Shown: positions 1-9,490 of the stretch, piece after piece
Position numbering within the stretch: position 1 is the first letter of the stretch
Layout: the number at the start of each line of letters is the position of its first letter
Assembly (NCBI RefSeq): GCF_015864575.1
Contig: NZ_JADYWW010000001.1
Coordinates: 1,201,719 to 1,265,718 of the forward strand
From: Salinibacterium sp. SWN248
Lineage (GTDB): Bacteria; Actinomycetota; Actinomycetes; Actinomycetales; Microbacteriaceae
Reading direction: 5' to 3'
DNA: 64,000 nt
The notes under the pieces: generated by a model
The model's input: only the letters and a program-made list of their open reading frames with translations
What the model was told of the DNA's origin: nothing
Database searches by the model: none
Made by a program: the position numbers and the translations under genes

Positions 1-602
1 TGCTGCTCAACGAACGCATTTCGCATTCGCTGACCGACATCCTCGGAAGAATCACGAATGATGGTGGCGCGAACGTACTCGCGGTCGGCTCGTTGGCTGG
101 CGCGGGCATCCTTGCGGCGCCCACGCTGCTGGAGATCGATGCTGCAGACTTCACTGAAGCAACCGCCGAGGAAGCTTTCGGGCCCGTGCTCGTTGTCGCT
201 CGCTTCGACTCGCTTGAGCAGATCTTCCACGCCGTCGATGCCATGCCCGGTTCGCTCACCGCCACTATTCACCACGGCGATGATGAACCGGATGTCGTAC
301 GCCAACTTTCTGAGCGGATTGCGCCGACAGTCGGTCGACTCGTTTTCAACGGCTTTCCTACCGGAGTGCGAGTGTCGTGGGCGCAACACCACGGCGGAAA
401 CTGGCCGTCCACAAACTCCCAACACAGCTCGGTCGGTGTCAGCGCCATCCGTCGTTTTCTCCGCCCGATCGCTTTTCAGGATGCGCCAGCAGCAGTGCTC
501 CCCGAAGAGTTGCGGGAGGAGTTCTCCTCAATCCCGCGTCGTATTGACGGTGTGCTCGTTCTTCCAGCCCGTGCCGCGACCAGCAAAAAGGTGATCGTGT
601 AG
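1..602 (+). CDS. NAD(P)+-dependent aldehyde dehydrogenase, C-terminal part (truncated by window edge)
   Basis: Reading frame 3 is open from the first bases to TAG at 600-602 and gives about 199 residues. The segment EEAFGPVLVVARFDS is the aldehyde dehydrogenase E-x-FGP region. The later FNGFPTGVRVS and the HHGGNWPSTNS stretch are the C-terminal cofactor and oligomerisation region typical of alpha-ketoglutaric semialdehyde dehydrogenases in sugar-acid catabolism. The catalytic Cys lies upstream, outside the window. A short-chain reductase follows 81 bases downstream on the same strand, which fits a sugar-acid degradation cluster. The family is sure; the exact substrate is an inference. Confidence 0.85.
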   Translation, partial: LLNERISHSLTDILGRITNDGGANVLAVGSLAGAGILAAPTLLEIDAADFTEATAEEAFGPVLVVARFDSLEQIFHAVDAMPGSLTATIHHGDDEPDVVRQLSERIAPTVGRLVFNGFPTGVRVSWAQHHGGNWPSTNSQHSSVGVSAIRRFLRPIAFQDAPAAVLPEELREEFSSIPRRIDGVLVLPARAATSKKVIV

Positions 603-683
603 CCTCGACTCGTTGGTATACCAAGCCTGACCATCCCCGATTTTTAGTACCTGTTTTCCATCGCTCAACCAGAAAGAGGCACC

Positions 684-1448
684 ATGCAGCTCAACCTCAC
701 CGGCCGCAAAGCCCTAGTCACCGGCGCAGGACAAGGAATTGGCGCGGCAATCGCGCTCGGTCTCGCCCAAGCCGGCGCAGATGTCGTCGTCCACTACGCC
801 AAGAGCAAGGATGCCGCTGCCGACGTCGTGGCCCAGATCGTGGCACTCGGCCGCACTTCGGTCGCGGTGCAGGGTGACCTCACCGACTCTGCCCAGGCAA
901 CATCCGTCGTGGATGCCGCTGCGCAAGCGCTTGGTGGTCTCGACATCATCGTCAACAACGCGGGAAACCTCGTGGGGCGTCACACGATCGCCGAGATGAG
1001 CGATGAGCACTGGCACCAGGTGATGGATGTCAACGCCACGAGCGGGTTCTTCGTCTCTCGCGCGGCGATCCCGTACCTGACGCAGTCGAGCGCCGGCCGC
1101 GTCATCATGATGTCGTCGCTCGCCTCCGAAAATGGTGGTGGCGCCGGTGCTGTTGCCTACGCGACGGCAAAGTCCGCCATCGTCGGCTTCACGCGAGGTC
1201 TCGCCAAGGAACTTGCTCCGTCGAACATCACCGTCAATGCTCTCGCGCCCGGGTTCATCGGTGACACCCCGTTCCACAACAACTTCACGCCCAGCAGTGC
1301 GCAGCCGGGAATCATTGCCGGGGTGCCGTTGGGCCGCGCGGGAACAGTGGAAGACGTCGCCGGCGTCACTGCCTTCTTGGCCTCTGACCTGTCGTCGTAC
1401 GTGACGGGGCAGGTTCTCGACATTAACGGCGGGTTGAACTTCCGCTAG
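684..1448 (+). CDS. SDR family oxidoreductase (FabG-like)
   Basis: Classical short-chain dehydrogenase of 254 residues, the usual length. It has the NAD(P)-binding TGAGQGIG at residues 13-20, NNAG at 91-94, the catalytic Ser in MMSSLAS near 144-145, and YATAK with Tyr159 and Lys163. The C-terminus ends SSYVTGQVLDINGG, as in 3-oxoacyl-ACP-reductase-like sugar or keto-acid dehydrogenases. The ATG is preceded by AGAAAGAGGC as ribosome binding site. Its place after an aldehyde dehydrogenase suggests a role in carbohydrate or sugar-acid oxidation rather than fatty acid synthesis, but substrate cannot be read from sequence. Confidence 0.9.
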   Translation: MQLNLTGRKALVTGAGQGIGAAIALGLAQAGADVVVHYAKSKDAAADVVAQIVALGRTSVAVQGDLTDSAQATSVVDAAAQALGGLDIIVNNAGNLVGRHTIAEMSDEHWHQVMDVNATSGFFVSRAAIPYLTQSSAGRVIMMSSLASENGGGAGAVAYATAKSAIVGFTRGLAKELAPSNITVNALAPGFIGDTPFHNNFTPSSAQPGIIAGVPLGRAGTVEDVAGVTAFLASDLSSYVTGQVLDINGGLNFR

Positions 1449-1478
1449 CCAGCAATTCCGCGTCCGCTCACGAGAGCG

Positions 1479-3140
1479 CTATCCCTTCAGGGGGATGACC
1501 GCGATCTTGCCCTTAGTGCCCGCCACCACGAGAACGTTGCTGGCCTCGATACCGTCGAGGGCGGCAACGATTTCGGCGATGCCCGGTTCAAGCGGCGAAG
1601 CGGTCGCGCGCTGTAGAACCGTCACGCGGGCTCCGGTTGCAGCGCGCACGGCATCCACGAGTTCGGCGTTGTCGTGGGAGGCCACGAGTGTGACGTGACC
1701 GATGCGACGAACGACTTCTTCAGTGACGTTGGAGGCGCGGTCTCGTTGCCAAATCGCGAAATGGTAGGCGGCAACGAGGAGGGTGGCCGTGAGCAGCCCG
1801 AGAGCTTGACGTGAACGCTCCACGAAGCTTTCACCACTGCCACCATCGAGCAAGAACGAGAACAGCTGAAAGCCGATCACAAGCAACGTGATGAGTGCCA
1901 CGAGTGCGCTGAGGCCGAAAATGATCACGAGATAGATGCGCCGACCGGGAGTCGCCACGCGCTCAGGAGCTGACGCGTGCAGCGGGCGCCAGGCTCTCCA
2001 CCAGAAGACTCCACCCACGAGCAGGCCACTGAGACCACCCAATAGCAGGCTGCGGATGTTGCCCTCAATAATCGAATTGCTGGATGTTGCGAGCAACGCA
2101 TTTACCGTCACGCCGACGCCAGTCGCGGCCACCGCAAGGGACACACCAGAGCTAGCGAACCCGACCGCGGAGCGGACTCCCCGAGAGCGTGCCCCGAAAA
2201 TGCGAGCGTGATAAGTGAAGACAACGATGCCAACCGCGGCAGCCGAAAATGCGCTTCCGAGAGGACTCAGAGTGACTGAGAGCGGTTCCGGCAGGCGTGC
2301 GAGCAGCGAGAGAATTACCCACAGCACAACGGCGGTGCCCACAACGTAGGCCGCAATCGAGGCGATGCCCGAAATGAACACGAGCAAGACGTTGGCGAAG
2401 CCGTGCGATTGCGAACGCACGCCGGCGCGGAACCAATGCCACCACCACACCAGCGCGCCGCCGGCCGCCCACACGAGCGCTTGCAACACGAGCTGCCACA
2501 GCGGGTCTGTCACGAAAACGCTTGCCACGAACGCATCAATCGCGGCGTCAATGATGCGCGCGACAGCCACCGCTAGTCCGCCAGCAAGATAGATGAGGCC
2601 CAACAGCGATGCGATTGCCGGTGCAGCACCGGCTAGGCGGGTGGGTGCTTTGAGCGGATGCCGCCACATCCAGTAGTGCCAGGCCCACACCAAACTCCAC
2701 ACGATCCCCACCGCAAGGCCGGAGGGGCGCCAGCCGTTGACGATCGCATCGGACGCCCAGGAGAACAACGAAATGGTGGCGACCAGGAGCGCCACCGTTG
2801 ACATCACGACGAGATATACCGGCCAGAGAATGGATGCTCGATCTCGCGCCATTGCTGAATCGCGCCACGTCAACCACCAGAGCCCCGCCGCGAGAGGTCC
2901 AGCGACGAGGGCGGAGGCGAGTGATGTCGCCAAGCCGTAGTTATCGAAGCTCACCTCGACACGGCCAGCACTGAACAGTCGATCGAGCAGGCCGCTGAGT
3001 CCGCTCGCCGCAATAATGACGGTCGCCGCTAGCAACCCGTAGGTGATGACTCGGCGCACAGTTTGCACGCCACCGACCGCTGGCGTCGCTGGCGTCGCTG
3101 CCACTGAGGGTGGGGGAGTTGTTGTGCGTGAGGTGGTCAT
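1479..3140 (-). CDS. Multi-pass membrane protein, possibly DUF5671 family
   Basis: This 553-residue protein has a Pro/Thr/Val-rich N-terminus followed by about a dozen hydrophobic segments. A repeating unit of Tyr-Gly-Leu, Ser-Gly-Leu and W-x-x-x-W-R motifs suggests internal duplication of a four-helix module. I think it resembles the DUF5671 family of actinobacterial membrane proteins, but this is from memory. The C-terminal 80 residues are soluble. The start is the ATG at 3140, which overlaps the TGA of the upstream gene as ATGA, so the two are translationally coupled. No function is known. Confidence 0.7.
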   Translation of the reverse strand: MTTSRTTTPPPSVAATPATPAVGGVQTVRRVITYGLLAATVIIAASGLSGLLDRLFSAGRVEVSFDNYGLATSLASALVAGPLAAGLWWLTWRDSAMARDRASILWPVYLVVMSTVALLVATISLFSWASDAIVNGWRPSGLAVGIVWSLVWAWHYWMWRHPLKAPTRLAGAAPAIASLLGLIYLAGGLAVAVARIIDAAIDAFVASVFVTDPLWQLVLQALVWAAGGALVWWWHWFRAGVRSQSHGFANVLLVFISGIASIAAYVVGTAVVLWVILSLLARLPEPLSVTLSPLGSAFSAAAVGIVVFTYHARIFGARSRGVRSAVGFASSGVSLAVAATGVGVTVNALLATSSNSIIEGNIRSLLLGGLSGLLVGGVFWWRAWRPLHASAPERVATPGRRIYLVIIFGLSALVALITLLVIGFQLFSFLLDGGSGESFVERSRQALGLLTATLLVAAYHFAIWQRDRASNVTEEVVRRIGHVTLVASHDNAELVDAVRAATGARVTVLQRATASPLEPGIAEIVAALDGIEASNVLVVAGTKGKIAVIPLKG

Positions 3141-3613
3141 TCGCCGAGTCCTTGGTTGTAGCAGAGGGTGAGGTCCCACGGGGCTGACTCAATCCGCCAT
3201 GAGCGGTCTTCGAGAACGAGGGTGAACACTTCTTCTGACACATAGCCGGAGCCACCGAAATCGCCACTGCCGCGTTCCATCGACACCCGCACCACGGCGG
3301 TGTCGTCGTTGATGGTTGACGAGATGACGGTCATCCTCAGGCCTTGAAAGGTGCTCGGATCGGCCGGGTCGCAATTCTCACGCAGCTCGGCGGACAACAG
3401 GTCGCGCGCCGTCGCGAAGTCGCTATCCACAATCGCGAGCGAATAAGACTGCACAACGCCTTCGGGCGTTGCCGGATCGAGTACGGCTGGGCCGCCGCGG
3501 GTGAACACCACCACGAGCGCAATCACCACGATGGCGGCGATGACGGAAAGGATCGCGATGAGCGTGCGATCGGGGCGTGCGGCGGTTGGTTCCATGACGC
3601 CATCTTCGTCCAT
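3137..3613 (-). CDS. Hypothetical single-pass membrane protein with extracytoplasmic domain
   Basis: A 158-residue protein with a short cytoplasmic N-terminus, one transmembrane helix (LIAILSVIAAIVVIALVVVF) at about residues 20-39, and a secreted domain of some 115 residues. The domain pattern (a term for loss with release of residues, two Cys, beta-rich) resembles small NTF2-like or DUF4878-type lipoprotein domains, but I do not recognise it firmly. The ATG at 3613 is preferred over a TTG at 3625 because a TAGCCT -10 box covers 3625-3630. The stop overlaps the next start (ATGA), so it forms a two-gene unit with the downstream membrane protein. Confidence 0.65.
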   Translation of the reverse strand: MDEDGVMEPTAARPDRTLIAILSVIAAIVVIALVVVFTRGGPAVLDPATPEGVVQSYSLAIVDSDFATARDLLSAELRENCDPADPSTFQGLRMTVISSTINDDTAVVRVSMERGSGDFGGSGYVSEEVFTLVLEDRSWRIESAPWDLTLCYNQGLGE

Positions 3614-3703
3614 CTCGGCCTGCAAGGCTAGCCATCACTTCACCAGCGCTCGCGGGGGACTCTCGGCATCCCTCGCTGCTGCGTGTGGATGCCGGTACCC
3701 CTG

Positions 3704-5398
3704 TCAGGCCGGCTTGCCGCGCATCTCGAGCGCGATCTGAGACGCATCGAGATTCGCCAAGGCATTCTCCAGCAGGTCGGCATCGAAAATGCCGTTATCG
3801 CGCGCGTCGAGCAGAGCTGTTCGCTGAGCATCGATGACCGCCAGTCGGTGGCGTTTCTCATCGTCGAAATCGGCTTCCAACGGTGCGAAGGCGTCGTCGC
3901 TATCCGCAACCGCACCGTTAATATCCAACCGCGCCGGGACGGTGCGCGCGCTTGCCTTCAGGACGGCAAAGAGGCGGGTTCGTTCTTCCCGTTCTCGCTC
4001 CGCGACCGCGACCTTATCGACCTTCGGTGAGATCCGTCGTACGACGGTGCCGATCGTTCCACCCTGGACGAGCAGTGACATCGCCGCTACCGCAAACGCA
4101 ATCAAAATGAGGGTCGAACGCTGAGGAGTGTCCGAGGGCAACGTCTGAGCTGCAGCCACCGTGATCGCGCCTCGCATGCCAGCCCACACCACAGTGGTGC
4201 CCTCGCGCCAACCCAAAGGCTCACGCCGAAAGTACTCGATATCGGCCAACGACCGAGTGACCAGACCGGTCACGCGTTGAAGATAGCGCTCAGATCGTGC
4301 CGGATTGTGTTTACTGCCGCGCTCCGCCGCATCCTGAATGTCCTTCGGTGCATTCAGCCGCTCTTGCACCACCTGCATTCGCGACTTCATGGACTCATGC
4401 CGCTTCGAACGGCGGGCCAAGAACGCGAGAAGGGGAGCGACATACGCTGCACGCACCACGACTGTGATCACGAGAGCCCCGGCCGCGATCAGCACCGCAT
4501 TTCTTATTCCTGCATCATCGTTTTCGACATCCGTCAGAATGGCCGAAATCTGAAGGCCCATCATCAAGAAAATCGCGCCCTCAAGAACGAGCTCGATCAT
4601 GCGCCAGTTCTGGGTGTCCGAAAGTCGATTCTGGGGCGAGAACAATCGTGGTGCCCGGATGCCGGTCACAATTCCTGCAACAACAGCGGCGACCAGCCCC
4701 GAGGCACCCAATAACTCGGCAGGAACCGACGCGATAAAGGGGACCGTGAACGAGATCGCCGTGTTGACGGTGGGATCGGTGATGCGTTTGCGAACAACAA
4801 GGTTCAGCCAACCAACCGCACCACCAATGACGAGGGCGATCAGGACCGAATAGGAGAAGGAGCCAACCGCACCCCAAAACGAGAACGTTGCTGCTGTCGC
4901 CACAATCGCGGCCCGCAGCAGCGCGAGGGCGGTCGCATCGTTCAGCAAGCTTTCGCCATCGAGCATGGCAACAACCCGTTTTGAAACACGAGTCTTTTTA
5001 ATAATGGATGCTGCAACGGCATCCGTGGGGCTCACGATGGCGCCCAAAGCGACCCCCCACGCGAACCCGAGCCCCGGAATCACGAGCATGAAGAACACGC
5101 CGAGGATGAGCGCAGTGCCCACAACTAGCACCACCGATAGTCCGCCGATGGCCCCAAACTCACGCCGGAAGTTCATGGTCGGCAAGGACACCGCCGCCGA
5201 ATACAGCAGCGGCGGAAGGATGCCTTGAAGAATTAGCTCAGGGTCGATCTGCACCGAGTCGAATGCCGGCACGAGACTTGCTGCAACGCCAATGGCAACG
5301 AGAACGAGGGGTGACGCGACTCCGAAACGAGGGCCAAGCAGCGTCGCGGAGGCAATCACAATGAGCGCGACCACGATCACGATAAGCAGTTCGGTCAT
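3704..5398 (-). CDS. Na+/H+ antiporter, CPA1 (NhaP/NhaK-like)
   Basis: A 564-residue cation:proton antiporter. The N-terminal membrane domain of about 12 helices carries ILPPLLYSAA, the ion-binding VSPTDAVAAS, and GESLLNDATA, all hallmarks of the CPA1 family. A cytoplasmic tail from about residue 330 is charged, and the membrane region resumes at the MRGAITVAAAQTLP segment, which is characteristic of NhaP-type proteins. The C-terminal 100 residues are soluble and helical. It would export Na+ (or K+/Li+) in exchange for protons at the cytoplasmic membrane. It stands alone, divergent from livK. An AAAGG stretch precedes the ATG. Confidence 0.93.
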   Translation of the reverse strand: MTELLIVIVVALIVIASATLLGPRFGVASPLVLVAIGVAASLVPAFDSVQIDPELILQGILPPLLYSAAVSLPTMNFRREFGAIGGLSVVLVVGTALILGVFFMLVIPGLGFAWGVALGAIVSPTDAVAASIIKKTRVSKRVVAMLDGESLLNDATALALLRAAIVATAATFSFWGAVGSFSYSVLIALVIGGAVGWLNLVVRKRITDPTVNTAISFTVPFIASVPAELLGASGLVAAVVAGIVTGIRAPRLFSPQNRLSDTQNWRMIELVLEGAIFLMMGLQISAILTDVENDDAGIRNAVLIAAGALVITVVVRAAYVAPLLAFLARRSKRHESMKSRMQVVQERLNAPKDIQDAAERGSKHNPARSERYLQRVTGLVTRSLADIEYFRREPLGWREGTTVVWAGMRGAITVAAAQTLPSDTPQRSTLILIAFAVAAMSLLVQGGTIGTVVRRISPKVDKVAVAEREREERTRLFAVLKASARTVPARLDINGAVADSDDAFAPLEADFDDEKRHRLAVIDAQRTALLDARDNGIFDADLLENALANLDASQIALEMRGKPA

Positions 5399-5548
5399 TT
5401 GCTGAGCCTTTCAGAGAAATTTATCGAAAAGCTGATAGCCCGAGAGGACTGATGCTGTCTCAGCGCGAGGGCGAGAATGGATAGACTCGCACCGACGAGT
5501 TTGCCTAGGCGTTAGGTGGCTCTTGCACCTTGGCCAAGGAGGTCCACT

Positions 5549-6724
5549 ATGAGAAGAAAACTACTCTCCGCCGCTGTTTGCGGTTCCACCCTATTGCTTG
5601 CACTCACCGCCTGCAGCGCTCCTGCAGATTCGGGATCGACCGCCGGTGGCGAGTTGACCGGAACCGGTACTGGCGCAGAATGCGTCATCGATTCTGCAAT
5701 TCCCATTGGTGCTTCCTTTAGCCTCACCGGTGCTGCTGCACAGTACGGTGCTGGGCAGAAGAATGCACTCGAACTTGCGGTCACGACTCTCAACGAGGTT
5801 GGCGGCGTCACGTACGACCTCACTGTCGAGGACGACGCGACCGACCCCAAGGAAGCCATCCAGGTCTTCGATAGCTTCATTAGCGCTGGCGCTAGTGTCA
5901 TCATCGGCCCGACGCTGTCGAACACGGCAAAGCAAACAGACCCGATCGCGCAGGACGCTGGCGTTCCCGTGCTCGGTGTGTCCAACACTGCAGCGGGCAT
6001 CACCGAAATCGGTGACTACATTTTCCGCGACTCCCTCACTGAGGATGCCGTCATCCCGCAGACCGTCAAGGCTGCTGTTGACAGTCTCGGTGTGCAAAAG
6101 GTCGTTGTCATGTACGCCAATGATGATGCGTTCACCGAATCTGGCTACCAAGCGTTTGCTGCCGCTCTCGAGGACCAAAACGTTGAGGTCGCTGAAACTC
6201 TCACCTTCTCCAAGGCTGACACTGACTTCCGCGCTCTGCTCAACAAGGCGAAGCAGTCTGACGCCGACGCGATCATCGTTTCTGGTCTCATCGACGCCGC
6301 AGTGCCGCTCGTGACCCAGGCCCGTGAAATCGGCATCGACACCCCGATCATTGGTGGAAACGGCTTCAACTCGCCCGCACTCATCGAAGGTGCTGGCGAT
6401 GCTGCAGAAGGCGTCATCGTGGGAGCCGCGTGGAACTCTGCGTCAGACAACGAGCAGAACGTGAAGTTCATTGATGACTACACCGCCGCCTACAGCTCAG
6501 CTCCCGACCAGTTCGCCGCTCAGGCGTACGCCGGAATGCAGATCATCGACCAGGCAGTCCGTTCAGAATGCTCGGGCGAGCGTGACGGTATCAAGGCTGG
6601 CCTTGGCACAATCACGGATGTTCCTACCGTTCTCGGTAATGTGACTCTGAACGCGAACCGCGACGCTGAACATGACGCTCTCGTGCAGATCGTTCAGGAC
6701 GGCCAGTTCGTCATCCTGAACTAG
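5549..6724 (+). CDS. livK: Branched-chain amino acid type ABC transporter, substrate-binding lipoprotein
   Basis: A 391-residue Leu/Ile/Val-binding family protein. The start is the ATG at 5549, preceded by AAGGAGG at 5536-5542. Upstream in-frame ATGs would spoil the signal peptide. The signal peptide ends in LALTAC with lipidated Cys22. The mature part begins with IPIGASFSLTGAAAQYG, the typical periplasmic-binding-fold type I start, and contains GPTLSN and the GVSNTAAGI hinge segments. It is the first gene of livK-livH-livMG-livF. The ligand may be a branched-chain amino acid, amide or other small solute; the sequence does not settle which. Confidence 0.93.
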   Translation: MRRKLLSAAVCGSTLLLALTACSAPADSGSTAGGELTGTGTGAECVIDSAIPIGASFSLTGAAAQYGAGQKNALELAVTTLNEVGGVTYDLTVEDDATDPKEAIQVFDSFISAGASVIIGPTLSNTAKQTDPIAQDAGVPVLGVSNTAAGITEIGDYIFRDSLTEDAVIPQTVKAAVDSLGVQKVVVMYANDDAFTESGYQAFAAALEDQNVEVAETLTFSKADTDFRALLNKAKQSDADAIIVSGLIDAAVPLVTQAREIGIDTPIIGGNGFNSPALIEGAGDAAEGVIVGAAWNSASDNEQNVKFIDDYTAAYSSAPDQFAAQAYAGMQIIDQAVRSECSGERDGIKAGLGTITDVPTVLGNVTLNANRDAEHDALVQIVQDGQFVILN

Positions 6725-6754
6725 CGTCACCGCACCGCACCGCCAATACATGCA

Positions 6755-6786
6755 GACTGCGTGCCGCCTTCGGGCGGCACGCAGTC
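6755..6786 (+). terminator. Strong stem-loop between livK and livH (attenuator or mRNA-stabilising hairpin)
   Basis: A perfect 14-bp inverted repeat (6755-6768 with 6773-6786) closes a TTCG tetraloop. No T-run follows, so complete Rho-independent termination is unlikely. It sits 30 bases after the livK stop and 20 bases before the livH start. Such hairpins commonly let the binding protein be made in excess of the membrane and ATPase subunits, by partial termination or by protecting the upstream mRNA. Confidence 0.8.
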
Positions 6787-6806
6787 ACAGAGCAGGGACA
6801 CCACCA

Positions 6807-7682
6807 ATGCAACTCTTTCTGGACGGGATATTTCTCGGCTCGATCTACGCGTTATTCGCGATCGGGTTCACCCTGGTATTTGGCATTCTTGACCGGCTGA
6901 ACCTTGCCCATGCGGCGGTGTTCACCGCCGGCGCCTTGGTCGGTATCGAGATCGTCACGGTCTTCGGGGTCCCGATCTGGCTGCTCATCCCCATCGTGCT
7001 GGTGGTTGGCGCGATCCTGGGTATTGCGATCGAGCGCATCGCTTTCAGGCCGCTCGCCGGTCGCCACGACGCGCACTTCGCGGGGCTTATCTCTTCGATC
7101 GCGTTCGGCGCGATCATCCTCTCTCTATTACAGGCGCTGTACGGGGCCGATACCCGTCGTTTTCCCGCGGATGCCTTTCCCACTACGCGCGTGGAAATCT
7201 TCGGCGCGACAGTGTCCCTGCTTCAAGTCGTCATCCTCATCATCAGCGTCTCGCTCATGGTCGTCTTGACCTGGCTTGTGGCCAAATCCAAGCTGGGTCG
7301 AGGAATGCGCACGATCGCCGAGAACCCGCACGCCGCCGCCGTGCTTGGCCTCAACGTGGGCCGCATCAGCAGCACAACCTTCGCGCTCTCGTCTGCACTC
7401 GGTGCGGTTGCCGGTGTGCTGTTCACCCTGAACGTGAATGCTGCATCGCTCGGCATCGGCCATGCCGTTGAACTCAAGGCCCTCGCAGTGATCATTGTCG
7501 GCGGAATGGGATCCCTACCGGGAGCACTCGTTGGTGGTCTGATCCTCGGTCTGGCCGAAGTGCTCGCCGTCAACTACATCGGCAGCTCGTGGCGAGACAT
7601 GGTGGCGTTCGGTCTTCTGTTCCTCATCCTCATACTTCGACCGCAGGGCCTCTTCGGTGCTCGCAAGACGCGGGAGGTCTAA
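6807..7682 (+). CDS. livH: Branched-chain amino acid type ABC transporter permease
   Basis: A 291-residue LivH-type permease with about eight hydrophobic segments. It begins MQLFLDGIFLGSIYALFAIG, the characteristic LivH N-terminus, and contains the cytoplasmic loop AENPHAAAVLGLNVGRIS and the conserved GGMGSLPGALVGGLILGLAE. The ATG at 6807 fits this family start better than an upstream ATG at 6750 that lies inside the intergenic hairpin region. The stop is three bases from the next start, so it is co-transcribed with livMG and livF. Confidence 0.93.
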   Translation: MQLFLDGIFLGSIYALFAIGFTLVFGILDRLNLAHAAVFTAGALVGIEIVTVFGVPIWLLIPIVLVVGAILGIAIERIAFRPLAGRHDAHFAGLISSIAFGAIILSLLQALYGADTRRFPADAFPTTRVEIFGATVSLLQVVILIISVSLMVVLTWLVAKSKLGRGMRTIAENPHAAAVLGLNVGRISSTTFALSSALGAVAGVLFTLNVNAASLGIGHAVELKALAVIIVGGMGSLPGALVGGLILGLAEVLAVNYIGSSWRDMVAFGLLFLILILRPQGLFGARKTREV

Positions 7683-7684
7683 TC

Positions 7685-9490
7685 GTGATCGCGGAATACT
7701 CGTCCCTCATCACCCTGATCGCCCTCACGGCGATTCTCGCCTATAGCTTCTACGCCGTGCTCATCGCCGGCCAGTTGAGTTTGGCGCAGGTAGGGCTCGC
7801 CTCGTTGGCGGCCTTCACCTCGGCGCTTGTCGTACCCTCCGAGCCACTATTCGGCTTCATCCCGCCGCTCGTCATTGGCATCGTCTTCGGCATGATTGTC
7901 GGCGCCTTCGCCGCGTTTATCTTGGGACTGCCCGTCATTCGCCTTCGTGGCGTGTTTCTGGCCATCGCCACTCTCGCCTTCGGCGAAATGGTGCGGATCT
8001 TTCTGATCAACCAGACATGGACGAACGGTGCGCAAGGGTTGAGCTTCGCCAAGCTTGTTGGCCCCGGCGTCGCCTGGATCGCGTTGATCGTCGTGGCGTA
8101 CTGGTTCTGGCGCCTGTCTGGTTCCCGCCTCGGGCGAGCGTTCGCCGCAATTCGCGAAGATGAACTGGCCGCGACCACCATGGGCATCGACGTTCCTCGG
8201 TACCGCATGGCGTCGTTCGTGATCGCCGGAGCAGTTGCGGGCCTCTATGGCGTGCTTCTCGCGCACTTCTCCCGGTTCGCGGATCCGAACGAGTTCTCCT
8301 TCACCGCTGCAGTCGACGGACTTGTCACCGCAGTCGTCGGCGGTGTCACGCTCTTCATCGGCCCCGTTCTTGGCTCCGCTTTCCTCAGTTTGCTTCCTGA
8401 AGTGCAGCGCGCGATTGGAATCGATGCCGGGTGGATTCGCCCCACGATTTCGGGTGTGCTTCTTCTTGTCGTGATTCTCTTTCTTCCCGGTGGCCTCTCG
8501 GGGCTTATCCCGGTGCGAAAATCGGCCAAGCGTCTGAACGTTGACCCGTCATTCCAGCCCACGCTGCCTGCCCTGCCCGCTGTTGGTTCCGAGCTTGTCA
8601 ACCTCAGTGGCCTTGGCAAGTCGTACGGCGGAGTTCACGCCGTGCAATCTGTTGACCTCACGGTGAATGCTGGAGAGGTGCTCGGTCTGATCGGGCCGAA
8701 CGGCGCGGGAAAGACCACCCTCGTGAACATGGTGACCGGCTTGACGCCGCCAACGACGGGAACCGGCAGCGTTCTCGGCGTTCCTCTCACCGCCAGCACG
8801 AAAGCTCACCGTCTGGCGCAAGCCGGAGTGGCGCGCACCTTCCAGCAGATCAAGCTCTTCAACCGCCTCTCGGCGCTCGAAAACGTGCTCGTCGGCGGCT
8901 ACCGCATCACGCAGGACACACTGTTGCGTCGGCTGTTCTTCTTGCCCTCAGCTCGGCGTCTCGAGCGTGAAGCCGTCGCGATGGCTTCCGCCCAGCTGGT
9001 CCGCGTGGGCCTCGGCGAGAAAGCCGCGAACGCCGCCGGTGACCTCTCCTACGGCGACCAACGTCGACTGGAGATCGCCCGCGCGCTCGCCTCTCATCCC
9101 TCTCTCCTCGTGCTCGACGAGCCCGCAGCGGGAATGAACCATGTCGAAGCAGCAAGCCTGTCGGAGCTCATTCGCTCGCTGGCCGCCGACGGCATCGCTG
9201 TGCTCGTCATTGAGCACAATGTGCGGATGATGCTGGCCACGTGTGACCGCATTATGGTGCTGAATTTCGGTGAGATCATCGCCTTCGGAGAGCCGAGCGA
9301 GATCGCTCGGGACCCGCGCGTGCTCGAGGCCTACCTCGGATCAGCGGGCTCCGATGAGGATGTCGAGGCGGCATCCGTGCTCGCCTCCGAAACCCTCGCC
9401 CACGTTGTCGATGACCGTGCAGCCGAGCACCCCGAGCATGACGGTGCTGCTGCGGCCGACGACGCGACTACCCCGGAGGAGAACCGATGA
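7685..9490 (+). CDS. Fused LivM permease and LivG ATPase of the same ABC transporter
   Basis: A single 601-residue frame joins two normally separate subunits. Residues about 1-295 are a LivM permease (AGQLSLAQVGLASLAAFTSA, GLPVIRLRGVFLAIATLAFGE). A linker of some 25 residues follows. Residues about 310-560 are a LivG ATPase with Walker A GPNGAGKTT from residue 337, signature LSYGDQRRLEIARAL from about 454, and Walker B LLVLDEPAAGMN. The last 35 residues are an acidic Ala-rich tail. The start is GTG at 7685, two bases after the livH stop. The TGA overlaps the livF ATG. The fusion forces a 1:1 ratio of LivM and LivG. Confidence 0.92.
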   Translation: MIAEYSSLITLIALTAILAYSFYAVLIAGQLSLAQVGLASLAAFTSALVVPSEPLFGFIPPLVIGIVFGMIVGAFAAFILGLPVIRLRGVFLAIATLAFGEMVRIFLINQTWTNGAQGLSFAKLVGPGVAWIALIVVAYWFWRLSGSRLGRAFAAIREDELAATTMGIDVPRYRMASFVIAGAVAGLYGVLLAHFSRFADPNEFSFTAAVDGLVTAVVGGVTLFIGPVLGSAFLSLLPEVQRAIGIDAGWIRPTISGVLLLVVILFLPGGLSGLIPVRKSAKRLNVDPSFQPTLPALPAVGSELVNLSGLGKSYGGVHAVQSVDLTVNAGEVLGLIGPNGAGKTTLVNMVTGLTPPTTGTGSVLGVPLTASTKAHRLAQAGVARTFQQIKLFNRLSALENVLVGGYRITQDTLLRRLFFLPSARRLEREAVAMASAQLVRVGLGEKAANAAGDLSYGDQRRLEIARALASHPSLLVLDEPAAGMNHVEAASLSELIRSLAADGIAVLVIEHNVRMMLATCDRIMVLNFGEIIAFGEPSEIARDPRVLEAYLGSAGSDEDVEAASVLASETLAHVVDDRAAEHPEHDGAAAADDATTPEENR

